Assembly (NCBI GenBank): GCA_025766275.1
Contig: JAFKAC010000040.1
Coordinates: 310,001 to 374,000 of the forward strand
Direction: 5' to 3'
From: Lactarius indigo
Taxonomy: Eukaryota; Basidiomycota; Agaricomycetes; Russulales; Russulaceae
DNA: 64,000 nt
Below, piece by piece: positions 11,691 through 24,139 of this stretch. The position numbers were made by a program, and so were the translations under genes. A model generated the notes under the pieces. It saw nothing but the letters and a program-made list of their open reading frames with translations, did not search any database and was not told the DNA's origin. The first letter of the stretch is position 1. Every line of letters begins with the position of its first letter.

Positions 11691-12658
11691 ATGGTCAGAG
11701 GATCCGGTATGTACTATACCGTCACAGAATACCTCTGTCGTTGACGATGTATGCTTTGATAAAATAACAGGAAAGTTCAAGACGAAACGCGGGGGTGGTA
11801 GATCCTTCAGGTCCGTCGCAGCTTGTCTTTGTCCTTCCTGTCAGGCTCACCGTGAACCCGATCGCCATCGTATATAGTCGAAACATGACGCTCGATGAAG
11901 ATGGGACAGCTGTAGGCGAGCCAAGACGGTGCGTGCCACGGCCGTCTTTCCCCACAAGTATCTTACATCTCCCAGTCAGAGTCGCAGAGCCTTGGAGCAA
12001 GCCGAAGACGATGATGATGACGACGATGAAGAGGAAGAAGACAGCGAAGAGGAGAGTTCCGACGAGGAAGAAGGGGATGGGGACCCGTCTTCCGTCCCAG
12101 ACGCGCCTGAGCTCTCGCGCGCAGAGCGCAGAGAGCTCAAGAAAAAGCAAGCAGAGCAAGCAGCGGCCAAGATAGCAGAGGAGGATGAGGACGACGAGCT
12201 GATCGCAAACCCGAACCGCCTCACGAAGAAGCTGAACATCTCCGACCTGAGCGCACCCCGCGAGCTAACGCGCCGAGAGCGGTGCGTCCCCTCTTTTCCC
12301 CAAATGAGCACCCTCTCACAATCATTTCATATTTGTATCAGGGAGCAGAAGGAGAAGCAAGAGGCTAAGGACCGTTATTGGAAGGTAGATACAGATATCT
12401 TGGCCTCGATCTCGCTCACGAGTGATTCGTTCGTCAGCTGCACCTCGAAGGAAAGACGGACCAGGCCAAAGCGGACTTGTCCCGGCTTGCGAGGATCCGC
12501 GAGGAACGCGAGGCCGCCGCGGCAAAGAGGAAAGCCGAAGCTGAAGGTCAGACATCTCAATCTTCTGCGCTGCCGCGATCGGTATTGATTCTTCTTTTTC
12601 GCCTATAGAAAGGACAAAGGCTTTAGAGGCTGCCAAGGCCGCGCGGGCCAAGCGCTAG
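11691..12658 (+). CDS. PP28/PDAP1-type phosphoprotein (casein kinase substrate), 7 exons
   Basis: Predicted 204-residue homologue of the 28-kDa heat- and acid-stable phosphoprotein (PDAP1, PP28 family), a small charged, largely helical or disordered protein phosphorylated by casein kinase II in animals. Its fungal role is unknown. Exons: 11691-11706, 11771-11810, 11878-11928, 11976-12281, 12342-12384, 12438-12546, 12609-12658; total 615 nt, phases consistent. The N-terminus reads MVRGSGKFKTKRGGGRSFS, typical of the family. A very acidic Asp/Glu tract follows (about residues 45-75), then ELSRAERRELKKK. The family core comes next: NPNRLTKKLNISDLSAPREL, REQKEKQEAKDRYWK, LHLEGKTDQAKADLSRLA. The first exon is only 16 nt, so automated prediction could easily miss the true start. 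The gene converges on the basic nuclear protein gene downstream. Confidence 0.92.
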
Positions 12659-12940
12659 AGCATGATGCGGTGTAAGGAATATCTTGTAATCTTGAGTGAC
12701 ATATCCTGTTGTTGTGTTCCCTCGCGGGGTAAAGTTTGTAGAGTTTCAACTCGAGTGCTACTCCCATTTGGATGGGCATATATAGATAGGAAACGAAGAA
12801 CAGATCTTGCTAAAAAAAAAATAATGGTAATATCAACATTGGAAGATTGTTTGAACAGCTACAATACAGATCAAAAGCAGTAGCAAAACTCAACATGATA
12901 CATATACAAAAATAAGTAAAATAACCCGATCATAACCCGA

Positions 12941-15004
12941 TCACGACCGAAGAAAGTCAATGGGATCGTCGTCGTCAATCTCTTGTGGTGCTTCAAGGGT
13001 TTGCGCGTTGACCTTGATACGCCGCAACACATCGGGGGGAAGTCCGCGGGAGCGAACCCGAGTCCCACCAGGGCGTAATGGAGGTTTGCCTTTCACGGTC
13101 TGTTTTCGATGCGCCCCCGTGGGTGACAGCGACAGCTGGAACACAACGAAAATGAATCGGGGTCAGGGCCCTGAATGGAAGGGTAGAAACAAGTCGGTAC
13201 CTTGTCCAGCGCCCCCTTAGATGCCTTGCGTGCAGGCTTGCTTTGCTCCGTTCCGTTCTCATTCTCCTTCCCAGGCCGACGACGGCTACGCGCAAAGAAG
13301 AACGAGTAAGTCACAAAAACAAAAGTGATGATGGAGGGGTGGGGTGGACATATAGACATATGACACGCTGCACAAGCACCGCCGATATAGAGAAGTAATG
13401 ACATACCTGACAGCAGTGGCAGTTTTTGGATCCGCACGCCGGCGCTTCTTTGTTGGTGGCCCATTCTCGTTTTCATTGTTGGCGGCACGCATCGCGTCAT
13501 TACCGTCATCAACGTTTTTCGCGCGTTCCTTGCGCTTACGCGGCGCGCTCTTCTCCTGCAGCACTCGCGCACGCTTCGTCGGCGGTAAGTTGACGTCCGC
13601 CACGTCTTCTACCCCGCGGGGTGGCGCCACAGGGGACGCCGCCTCCTCGCGTCCGCGCCGCCCCTCTTCGGCTCCGCGCTTCCGTGCATTCTCCAGGGCT
13701 CCCCTTCCAGCTGTGGCGTTGATCGTAGTCGCGCCACCCGTCTGTGTTCTCGCCACGGTTGACTTGGCCGTGCGTTTTGTCAGCCCATCCACATCAGCAT
13801 CGTCAGCTGCCACGGCGATACGTTTTGTTTTTGATGTGGTGCGCTTCCCGCGTGCGGCTGGGGCTCGTGCATCTTTCGTGCCTGTCTTCTTGCCAGGCTT
13901 TGAACGTGTGTCAGCGGGTGCTATTTTTCCGAGTTTCTGGGCTAATGGCAGGTCCAATTGATCGCTGCTGTCATTGTCACCTCCCCGCGGCCCGCGCCGT
14001 GCTGCCTGCTCTCCGTCCAGTGAGGGCGAGGGGGAGTTGCGATCCATAGTACTTTGTACCGCCCTCCCACGGGGGTTCTGACTTTCTCGCTTTCCCTTGT
14101 CTATGTTCGTCCCTGCAAGGGACGAGGAGCTGGGTGCGAGGCGCGACGGCTTCATGGAGGTTGAGGTAGAATCTGGTGGGCGATAACCCGCAGCAAAATT
14201 GACTGCAATGCACGACGGAAGTCAGCCTCTTTGGTACGTCCGAATCGCAGAAATACGCACGAGCATCTGCGAGCTGGTTGGCAAAGGATTTTTGTGGTCG
14301 TGCGGGGGCGTGTGGGCTAGAGGGACTCGCAGAACCTGGTGGAGGCACGGCATCCACATCTATGCAAATGTCATCACACGATAAGCGCGCATATATCAGG
14401 CGGTGTGTGCAAATGCGGGTCGGGAAGGGGGAGAAGGGGAGGGTTTAGATCGATGCAGCTACAACCTGACGTAACAGACACACCGTCAAAATCAACATCC
14501 TTCGTTTTTGGCCGGCCACGCTGGCTCCGCGACTTCGTGGTCTTCGACTTTGACGTGCTACTCCGCTTGGTCTTCTTCGTGCTCGCAAGCGCGATCTTTG
14601 GCTGCGGTGGGGCGGCGTTTTCATCCGCCTGGTTTGTATCCGGAACGACGGTGGATTTGCGAGCGCGCTTCGATGCGGTGCGCGGTGTCTTGGTGGCAAC
14701 TTTGGTTGAACGCGCGCTCTTGGGGGTCGTGCGGCGCGCAGTGGTTGATTTGCGGGGTGAACGCCGTTTGGTCGGAGACTCACCGTTCACACCGCGCGCG
14801 AGGAGGAGCTGGGCGAGATCGTTTCCCTCCGCCGGCACGAAGATCCTGGTGTGTACAGTAATCAGGCGCGAGAGGACACGGGAAATAGAGCGTGTAGAGA
14901 GAACCAGAAACGTACCCACCACGGTCGCGAAAGCGCGATTTGAGGCGTTCTTGACGTTTGGCTTTGCTATCCTGTACGGTTCCTACCAGCTGACCTGGCA
15001 ACAT
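12941..15004 (-). CDS. Basic, disordered nuclear protein of unknown function with AT-hook-like motif
   Basis: Six exons on the minus strand (15004-14916, 14845-14484, 14359-14261, 14202-13407, 13285-13201, 13135-12941) sum to 1626 nt, 541 residues, with all phases matching. A short conserved-looking N-terminus (QDSKAKRQERLKSRFRDRGG, then IFVPAEGNDLAQLLLARGV) may be a small folded or helical module. The rest is rich in Lys, Arg, Ser, Thr and Pro, with many KR clusters (GPPTKKRRR, TKRARVL) that look like nuclear localisation signals. The core RGRPK near residue 140 resembles an AT-hook. The C-terminus ends acidic (EIDDDDPIDFLRS). I do not recognise the family. A chromatin or chromosome-associated role is only a guess from composition. 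Confidence 0.78.
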
Positions 15005-17636
15005 GGACCAAAGTTAAGTCGAACTCGATAAAAGAAAAGGAACAAAATGTCTTGACGTTGGAAGAAATGTCGTGTCGAGGGCCTAGCACGTGATTAGTCG
15101 CGCTACGTCACGTGCATTACAAGCGTGGCGAGGCCATGCTTTCACACGTCTTCTACCCTTGCTGTATTATCATAGTTCAACTCGATAGTCGCCGTCCCAC
15201 TCTCATTCGTTTTTTGATTTGTGACAAATCATGCGCTTCCTCCCCACCGATGCAGAGCATGCCTCTGCGTGCTCTCGCTCCTCTTCTCGCCTTGGTTCGA
15301 TTTTGCTTGGCTACTGCTCTTAGGTAGTTTTGATTCTCCACGACAATACGTGCTCTGTAGGCGCAGGACGGGGTACCTTTATGACGGCTACGGTAAGGAG
15401 TTGTCAACCACAATGCTTGTAAAGGCATGGCGAGTTGTGCAGAGGGACAGATGGTCCATATGTGAAAACGAGTATTCCTGATACTACTCCCTCTCTTAGA
15501 ACATCCTGTAGCGATAGCGTGACCGTTGGCCATGGCTCGTGATACTCGAAGCACGTAACACGCTATGCGTTTCCCAAGACTGGTACCTTACTACAATATA
15601 GATTCGTGCAAATGACACGTCCACATCCTCGAGGTGGGAAAGAACGAGGAAACGCTCGACACTCAGTGAGATCCTCATGTTGGCTTACCTCCTTTCTATC
15701 ACCCCGCCCACAATGTTTCAATTTCAACCCCCATTCGTCCCTCCCGCGGTACGCTCCACAATGTCACCGCTCAGCAACCATTACGATACACGCACTATCC
15801 CCATCCCGTGTTCCGTTACCCCAGCGAGACGGATAACTGTATAGAGGACCCTACCACATACCCACGCACCCGTCCTGTGGCACTCTGAAATTCGCGGTAT
15901 CCTTTCAAGGGATGTTTAGGTCCTCCGAATACGGAAGTGTCCGAGTTTTGTGGCGTCGGACAGACATTGTGCCGTGTACGATATGTGCGGAGACAGGGAC
16001 GAGCCGATGTGGCCCGCGCACGTACGGTCATTGTCTGGACCCGGAGCCGCTTGGGGATAGATGCAGGCCCGGGGATGAAGATATGCGTGCGCATTCCCAG
16101 CACTAGCTTCGTGGCGTGCTTGTAGCGAGCGAGTTGCCGGGAGAAGTTGTTCTGGAGCAGCGCCCTGGGACCGGTGTTAGAAAGCTCATGTGACTCTGGG
16201 CGTCCTCCCCGGTCCAGTAATGGTGCGGCGCTACCTGTGACCAATAGGCTTTTGATGGTATGAGCTGGGAGACGAAGCAGCTGACTTACAGGGCAGGAGA
16301 CATCGAAATTTAATTTGTCCTGCAATACTCATGGCTGCTGTCAGGTGGAACGAGGGAAGAAATCCTTTCGTCGCGAGGCACGAACTTGTGGCGCAAGAGA
16401 AGGCGAAGGATTCTATGTGCTCAACTATATGTACGATATACATCCTAGACTCCAACTTGCCCGGACGGTCCAAGCAATGTCATTTTGGCCCATGGGAAAA
16501 GGTTGGTTGGGGACAGGTCCCGGCACTAAATCGACTTATATTGCGCCTCCAATCCAATTTCGAAGCTGTAAACGTGTCAAGGTTATTATGGGCGCGGGTT
16601 GCTATCGGTCATGATGCATGAAGGGTTGGCGTAGACCGAAGCGCTCCGTGTGGTTTATCCCGAAAAGACCTAAGTATGGTGGTGTAGGTGCCAACGCACC
16701 TAGTGCGTGTAGGGAGTAGCTGTAGATAACTCACTGTAAGGACTTGTGTGAGCTACGGTATAGCCAAGATGCAGCTCCAGTTAATAAAAATTTTGTACCA
16801 GTATGATGAAAAGTTGTAGATGGTGCCGTACGTGGCTGTGGGGACGTCGCTACGTATGACAGCTTTCTCAGGGAGGACGTTTGTTGTACAATTTCAACTG
16901 AACAATAGCCAATACGTGAGTTGACGTACTTGTGCAATAGAGAGACAACGAACGTCACAGGACATTGCAATCCGGCCGCATTACAGTACATCGATAAGGG
17001 CGCAAATTCTGTCGATGTCAAAGCAAAATAGATGTTTTTGTACCAGTTTGGTCCAAGTGGGGTTGGTGGGGCGAACCAAGTTCCTGGATACGGATTAGTA
17101 ATACAAGGGATTCCCATAATGGAAGGACAGCGCGTGCACACCTTTTATGGGTCTTGCCGCCATTATCCTGGTAAGTTAATCGCGCTCTCCGTCTGCCTCT
17201 CAGTGCCACGGTCGACGCCTCAGTAACTTGCTCGGCTCAGGTGCTGTAGGCATGTATCATATGTACAGCTATACAATGCTGCGGCGCTGTGTAGCCCATG
17301 AATTAGCCTCATCGTGAGTGAGCTTGGCTTGCTGTCACCGCCGCTATATATGTTGTATCCCGTTCTCACCGGTAGGCCAGGCACACACGCAATTCGTTTT
17401 TCTCATGGCTTCATAACACGCACACGCCCGGGTGAAGAATGTTTTTGGATTTGGTCATTCCCACTTCTTTATCATCCCCCATCACCTCGCTCCTTCCCGG
17501 CCCTGACTACTGTAGGCCTATCTCCTCTCCCTCTTCTTTCGTCCGCTTCTGACTCTCCCTTGGCGACCCACCCTTTACTTCCCCACAACCATTAGCCGAG
17601 TTAGATTCACCTTTCATCGCCTCGGAGCGCTCCAGC
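15005..17636. other. Intergenic, no gene recognised
   Basis: Several ORFs of 60-170 codons lie here, including minus-strand ORFs at 15816-16325 and 16731-17141. None shows a family motif or a consistent splice model. The last 300 bases are pyrimidine-rich and precede the first seven-transmembrane gene, as expected for a fungal promoter. Confidence 0.4.
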
Positions 17637-19516
17637 ATGGTAGACTGGAATAGCCCCCAGACAATTCTCGCGAACTCTCGTACGTAGCTAGCCCTCTGTC
17701 TCACCTCCGATGGGGTACTAACATACTATCATCTGACAAGTAACACTCGTGAAACTTATCCACGTAGTTGATGGCATCTACATGTACGTCCCGGTCTGCT
17801 TTCCACGCACACCTCCTGCCTAATTCACGGTCTCTCGCGATAACCCTGCAGATGGGAGTACTTTACCACGTTATGGTTTGAGTGGGAGGTGTTGGTCACC
17901 AAGAGACGACCGTGGAGATCGACCATGCTGGTGTGTGTCCCTACTTCTAAATGGTCGAGTACCTCTAACCCCGACCAGATATACATTGCGACACGCTTTA
18001 CTGCCCTTGCCGGCGTGTGTACGGAGCTCGTGGGCTTCAATTTGACCCACCAATACAATTGTCAGGCGTGGCTCCTCTCTCTCTATGTGCGCCGTATTCC
18101 ATTCCATTCCATTTCGTTGGGGCTTACGAAGCGCTCAGATCACCGTCTACCCGGCGTTTGCTCTCAACTCCTTACTCATCCTGCTCAGGACGTGCGTGAC
18201 GACTCCTCTATTGATAACCGGTCGACCTTATCAACTACTGTTATACTTGCATTGTATTACAGGATCGCCATATGGGAACGAAGGGTCATCATATCCGTCG
18301 CTTTGACTGCCGTGTGGTTAACGAATGTCGCCTTCCTCATTCATGGTGCGCGCCTTTCACTGCTGACTTTGCTTCAATGCCTTGACCCCCGATTCTAACC
18401 CTAGGAGTCACCGTTGTGCGTAAACACAGTCCATTTCTAACAACACCAGGCGATTAACCAGGAGCCTAGGCGAAAGGCGTCTGGCTTCCATTGCAAAATG
18501 CCTGCTTCGTCGCAGAATCTCAGAAGGCGAAGCTCAACGTGCTCGTGTCGACCGCGACCGACTTGATACTTCTTCTCGCTATGATTATTGGTGTCTTGCG
18601 GTTAGAATCGGACTCTTCGATTTGGCGCATGCTCTATCGACATGTATGTCATCTGTGCACGATCGTGCGGCGCAATGTTTTCCCTAAACAGACGTCTTAT
18701 GCAGGGTATAGTCTGGATTGTACTAGCGACAGTCGGACTGGTTCCACCAACTGTGCGTCTCCGTCTCTGATCACTTTTGATCCATACTTAATTATATCTA
18801 GGTATTCCTTTTCCTAAATTTAAACGGTGAGGATCGCCGAAGTTCCGTGGGGATCGGCAGCTGATGTAGTGCTTCTTCCCCCGATTTATGATAGAACCCA
18901 TGAATCTCGTAAGTCCCCCCTACTTCATCTACGGTAACCTTTTGAATACCAATCACTCTCCCCTTCTTGCACAAAGATGTTCCAAACACCAGCTTGTACG
19001 TGTCGTTTTCCTCTATATGAAGTGGTAATTTTAACCAAATCGAACCACTAGTGGTTATCATGTTCGGCGGTTCTCTTCGTTCCCGCTGACTCGTCCTTCT
19101 CACGTGATTTCTACCGCAGGACAATTTGTGCGACCCGTCTCTATCGCTCGTTGGCGACCTTTGGAAATCGAGCAACAGTCTTGTATGTATCCTTTTCATT
19201 ACTCTTGGCATCTGCTGACTGCCTGATCTTCTGACACATAATGCCTTCTAGTGATTCTTTCCTCTCCAGCGCTCCTCTGGCGTCCGTCCAAGCTCACCCG
19301 CGGAGCATCCGTCTCCCACGAAGCTCTACGGGTGGGACACAGTCGCTTTCCACGACCTCGGGTCCGATCGGCACGGGCGCCTCGCTCGAAGTGGAGTTCC
19401 CGACGTCGTACGGGCGCTATCGTGCTGAAGACCTCGAGTTGGTGAACGATCGCTTGAAGGCGATCAACGAGGAAGGCGAGGAATGTGGAATCGACAAAGC
19501 GAAACGGTCATTTTAA
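17637..19516 (+). CDS. Seven-transmembrane protein A (Agaricomycete family, DUF6533-like)
   Basis: Thirteen exons give 337 residues: 17637-17679, 17741-17783, 17852-17930, 17979-18086, 18139-18191, 18263-18345, 18477-18643, 18705-18752, 18802-18826, 18895-18908, 18977-18999, 19120-19182, 19252-19516; total 1014 nt. Motifs include MVDWNSPQTILANSLTLVK, WEYFTTLWFEWEV, NCQAWLLSLY, LTAVWLTNVAFLIHG, KLNVLVSTATDLILLLAM and ICATRLYRSLATF. The layout is seven hydrophobic segments with a short outside N-terminus and a polar C-terminal tail of about 90 residues (EFPTSYGRYRAEDLE). Proteins of this kind are abundant in mushroom-forming fungi and may be receptor-like, but no ligand or function is established. 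First of a tandem trio. Assignment to DUF6533 is by resemblance only. Confidence 0.82.
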
Positions 19517-22254
19517 CACTCGTTCGTGCGACGAGCAAGCCATTCTCAGGTCTGGATCTGATTGTACTTGGCTGGGCCTCTCCTCTCTAACCCTGGAGTC
19601 CCCCTCTATCTATCTATGATACAATGATCACGCGCTGTATATCGTTCTTCGTCTCGATGAGTGGTCCTCCGGAAGGAAAGAGGGGGCGCTTTGTTGTCTC
19701 TCTGTTATCACTACCACTATTACCACTGCTGACCTGATTCGTGAAACATTTACTGTGTAGATATCATTATACTAAATGGATGGAGGGTGGGGGGATTTTT
19801 ATTGTGCACTGTGCGCCACTCACCAAGAAGGTATATATATGATACCACAGGGCCGCTGCGTTCCCTTCACACACCATATTGTCCCTTACGGTATAATTCA
19901 TTACGGGATTCAGAAACCCACCTAGCCCCATGCCTTATAATTCTCCTCGGCCCAGGAGTGGTACTGCGGCTTCTTAAAGCGTCGGGTGTAAGTAGCGCGG
20001 CGTAACGAAGCTTACCTGCTCGCCTTTGTGGTATAAGATGTAGGAATTCCGTTTTTTCCGATGTGGCGTGGCGCCTGTTTTGGAGCACCTAGGGCCCACG
20101 CATTCTGTGGAGCGAAAGCAAGCGGACAGTACAGTACTGATTAATTGTGGCTGCCGGGGTCAATTTTAATGACTTCGGGATGTCTTGCCTGAAAGAAAGA
20201 CGCCAAACCAGAGGGAAGATCGCTGGTATCGTGATGGAGGCCTCGCGGCGTAGAGGCAAGGGTTCTGGCTTGTGGAGCGTGCACGGGGCAGGCTCGTCGA
20301 TCTGATCCGTTCAGAAACCGTTCGTTGGGGAAAAAAAAAACAGCTTTAGTTATTCGCGTTATTCGCACGCAGAGGGGGAGAAGAACACAGAGCGATATAT
20401 TCTATAGTCAAGGGATCGAAGATTTATACGAAGGAAAAGTATGCACCGCAGGGCGAGCACGGGCAAGTAGGGTCCTATGATGAGCAATCACGCAGGACAT
20501 GATAGGAACCACCGCAAATATTGATCTGACTGGCGAAAGAGGTACTTGAGAGGAAGGGATCACGGCAGTCGGGTCTTATGTGGGTCATCAGGTGTGGAGC
20601 ACGAGAGCCTATGATAGCTGCGTGTTCGACAGTGCTTGGGATCATGAGCGTGGCTTCGCACGCGGCGCGCTCGCTGACCTCGGGCCGCACAATGTCATTA
20701 GGTATAAGCCCAGACTGAGTGGGTTGCCCATCACCAACAGGGGAGGACTCATGTGGGCAGTACCCAATCGACTTTTTTTTAAAAATCCACAGCTGCTAGG
20801 GAGATGGTGGCGGTCATAGATGACTGACACCGGGGAAGGTAAAATTTGCGTGTGGGCGACACAAATGACCTACCGCGTCGGGTTGCAGCGCTGAGGACCG
20901 CCAGGACGGTAAGTTGTCGGGGCCTAAGACCCGACGCAGTAACCCACTCCGGATCCTCCGCTCCCTTTCCCCTTCGATCCATGGATATATGCGCAGTTCT
21001 CACCGATGCAAGCGTGCGCGGTCGTCACTTCCCCGCCGTTGTCATCATTGCTTCCAAGGGTAGCCTGCTGAGGTGTGCAAGTATCGTATATTCTGTAGCA
21101 TGTCCAAGTTCGCCGCTTTTAGTTGCGCGGACGCCTCACATTACGTGCGGCCATCGATGCCGTATTTACGTACTGTAGTGCATGCTCGGGGGGTGTCTTC
21201 CCGATTGCGACGTCGCGTATTGTGCTGTCAAGACGTCCCCGTGCCCAAGGGGTGGTTTCCGCCGAAACCCAAATTACGCACCTGGTTATACGGGATGGAC
21301 ATTCGTCGGGGATACCAATGATTACTACTGTCGGTATCTGTGGCGCGGCCACCACGGCTTGGCAGCTCGGGAGTGCGGTGGTTTCTAAGTCAATGGTGCG
21401 GCCAACAGGTGGCCGTTTAGGCCTGTTCAGGTTTCGGGTCACCGGGATTTTGGCCCTAATGAATGAAAGAAAATGTGATTGAGTGATGTCAAAGCAAGGT
21501 CAATCACATACGTTCAAAAAATTTCCTCACTTCTGATTCATTTGTCCATTTCCTTGATACCAATTGGGCGCAGGATTGTCATTATTGTAGCTGTGAAAGA
21601 GTTGTACAACATTAACTGATAGTCCGATAGGGGGGTGACGTACCGTGCATCAATCCGTGCGTCCTGGGAAGCTCGTGGTGTCTTCGCCTTGATGACCTTC
21701 TGAGAGACCCCAAATCAACATCAAGCCACTTGGCACTTGTGACAGGTTCACGTACGGTAATGACCATCGAGTTGTGGGCAATGAACACACTATATGCCTC
21801 ACGTGCTGGCTGTTAAGGTGCTCAACGAATGATAAATGGTACATGTAATTATTCACGATCTGTGGAGTAGGAGGGTGCGGAGGAGCAGAGAGTATTGATG
21901 TCCGGTCACCTCGGGAGATATTGGGCTCAAGTGGAAAGATGTTCCCACAACGAGTGGTGCGCGTGGACAGCCTGGAAGGGAAAACGCTGTTGCCCAAAAG
22001 GGCGACGTAGAGTCGACCCAGTGGCGGCGCCCGCCCAAGCGCCCGCCTGTCTGACTTCGTGGAAGACACCTTTTTTTTTTTTATCACACACCTTCATCGC
22101 TTTTATATCCTGGGATGCAACCCTCCCCATCACCTTCTCTCTTTTTCCGACCTGGCTCATCGCCTCGGTATCTGACCCCTCCTCGGCGGCCTGTCTTTTT
22201 CTTCCCGGTCAGATTCACCTTTGACTAGTATCGATCTCCTCGGAGCGCTCCAGT
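19517..22254. other. Spacer after 7TM gene A, partly duplicated after gene B
   Basis: Parts of this spacer (about 19760-19830, 20180-20370 and 20640-21080) have recognisable counterparts after the second 7TM gene (about 24370-24430, 24860-25060 and 25250-25860), in the same order. The duplication unit is therefore larger than the gene. Minus-strand ORFs at 20779-21003 and 21119-21442 fall here, but I could not build a gene from them. The last 50 bases before 22255 (CTCGGAGCGCTCCAGTATGG) match the A-gene start region. Confidence 0.5.
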
Positions 22255-24139
22255 ATGGTGGACTGGAATAGCCCGCAGACAATTCTCTCGAACTCTCGTA
22301 CGTGGTCCCCCCCGCCATCCTCTTTTATCTCGCTTCCAATAGAGTGCTAACGTACAGTCACCTGACCAGTGACACTCATTAAGCTTATCCACGTTATTGA
22401 CGGCATCTACATGTACGTTCCGGTCTACGTTTCACGTACCCTTGCTTCATTTTTACATCTCTTGCAACGATCGTGCAGATGGGAATACTTCACCACGCTG
22501 TGGTTCGAGTGGGATGTGTTCACCAAGAGACGGCAATGGAGATGGACCATGCTGGTGCGTCTCCGCTTTTCCCCCTACTTCCTAAAAATGGTACCTCTAA
22601 CCCCGACCAGATATACATTGGGACACGTCTCACTGCCCTTGCCGGCGTCTGTACGGAGCTTGTGGGCTTCAATTTGACCACGCGATTCAACTGTCAAGCG
22701 TGGCTCCTCTCTGTCTATGTGCGCCGCACGCCGTCCTGTTCCATTCTATTGGGGCTCACGAAGCGCCCAGATCACCTGCTACCCGGCGTTTGCTCTCAAC
22801 TCCTTGCTCATCCTACTTAGGACGTGCGTGACGGTTTCCTCCATTGGTGACTAGTCCCCCTTATCGACTACTGTATCGTCTACGCTTGCAGGATCGCTAT
22901 ATGGGAGCGAAGGCTCATCATGTCAGTCGTTTTGACTGCCGTGTGGTTGACGAACGTCGCCTTCCTTATTCATGGTGCGCGCATTCCACTGCTGACTTTG
23001 CTGCAATGTTTTGACCACAGTCGGCCCCTCAGGAGTCACCCTTGTGCGTAAACGCAGTTCATTTCTGACAACACCAAGCGATTAACCAGGAACCTAGGCG
23101 AAAGGCATCTGGATTCCGTTGGAGAACGCCTGCTTTGTTGCAGATTCTCAGAAGGCGAAGCTTAATGTGCTCATGTCGACCGTGACCGACTTGATACTTC
23201 TTTTCGCCATGATTATTGGTGTCTTGCGGTTAGAATCGGACTCTTCAACTTGGCGCATGCTCTATCGACATGTGCGTCGTCTGTGTGCAATCGCACGGCG
23301 TAGCCCTTCTCCTGAACAGATGTTTTATGTAGGGTATAGTCTGGATTTTCCTGGCGACAGTCGGGCTGGTTCCTCCAACGGTGCATTTCCTCCCTCTTTG
23401 ACACGTTTAACCCATACTCATATCTAAATGTGCACAGATATTCCTTTTCCTAAATTTAAATGGTGAGGATCGTCGAGCTTCCGTGGTTATTAAGGATCGG
23501 GAGCTGATGTAGTGATACTTCCCCGATCTAGAACCCATGAATATCGTAAGTCCTCTGCTTGGTCTATGGCTACCCTTTCGGAACTAAGCACTCTCGCTAT
23601 ATACAAAGATGTTCCAAACACCAGCTAGTAAGTTTCGTCTGCCTCCGGAAAAGCGATATAATCTTAACTAATCGAATCACTAGTGGTCATTATGTTCGGC
23701 GGTTTTCTTTGCTCTCGGTTGATCCGACCTTCTCATGATATTTCCTCCGCAGGACAATTTGCGCGACCCGTCTCTACCGCTCATTAGTGACCTTTGGAAA
23801 TCAATCAACGATCTTGTATGTGTTTTCTTTTTTTCATTAACATTGTCATCTGTCGATTGCGCTCGTTTCTGACCTACGTTGCCTCCTAGTGACTCTTTCC
23901 TCACTAGCGCCCCTCTGGCGTCCGTCCAAGATCTCCCGCGGGATGTCCGATTCCCAAGGGGTTCCTCAGGTCCGTCGCTTACCATAGGCTCGCGTTCGAC
24001 GGGCCCCGACGCCGTGGAGTTCCCGACGTCGTATGGGCGCTATCGTGCCGCAGACCTGGTAGATGATGGTTTGAAGGTGATCAACGAGGAAGGCGGGGAA
24101 GGCGAAAACGACAAGGCGAAAGGAGTAGTAGTATATTGA
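22255..24139 (+). CDS. Seven-transmembrane protein B, tandem paralogue of A
   Basis: Same exon plan as the gene at 17637-19516, and clearly its duplicate. It starts MVDWNSPQTILSNSLTLIK and ends in DSFLTSAPLASVQ... GVVVY at 24139. Each exon has a partner of equal length except exon 3 (three bases shorter) and the last exon. Motifs include WEYFTTLWFEWDVFTKRR, NCQAWLLSVY, LTAVWLTNVAFLIHG, KLNVLMSTVTDLILLFAM and ICATRLYRSLVTF. At the end of MFQTPA the strong donor GTAAGT would shift the frame. A weaker donor four bases downstream (GTTTCG), equivalent to that in gene A, keeps it open. The acidic tail differs most from A. Function unknown, as for A. Confidence 0.78.

Noticed and set aside
13398..13961. 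Plus-strand ORFs of up to 187 codons in the 13.4-15.0 kb region
   Set aside because: They are antisense to the six-exon basic nuclear protein, whose exon phases fit completely on the minus strand.
16731..17141. 136-codon minus-strand ORF as a gene
   Set aside because: No motif, no consistent splice neighbours and no counterpart elsewhere in the window; length is compatible with chance.
22071..22082. T-run as a minus-strand retroposon tail
   Set aside because: No flanking target-site duplication, and no GATTC-type 3' end next to the run.
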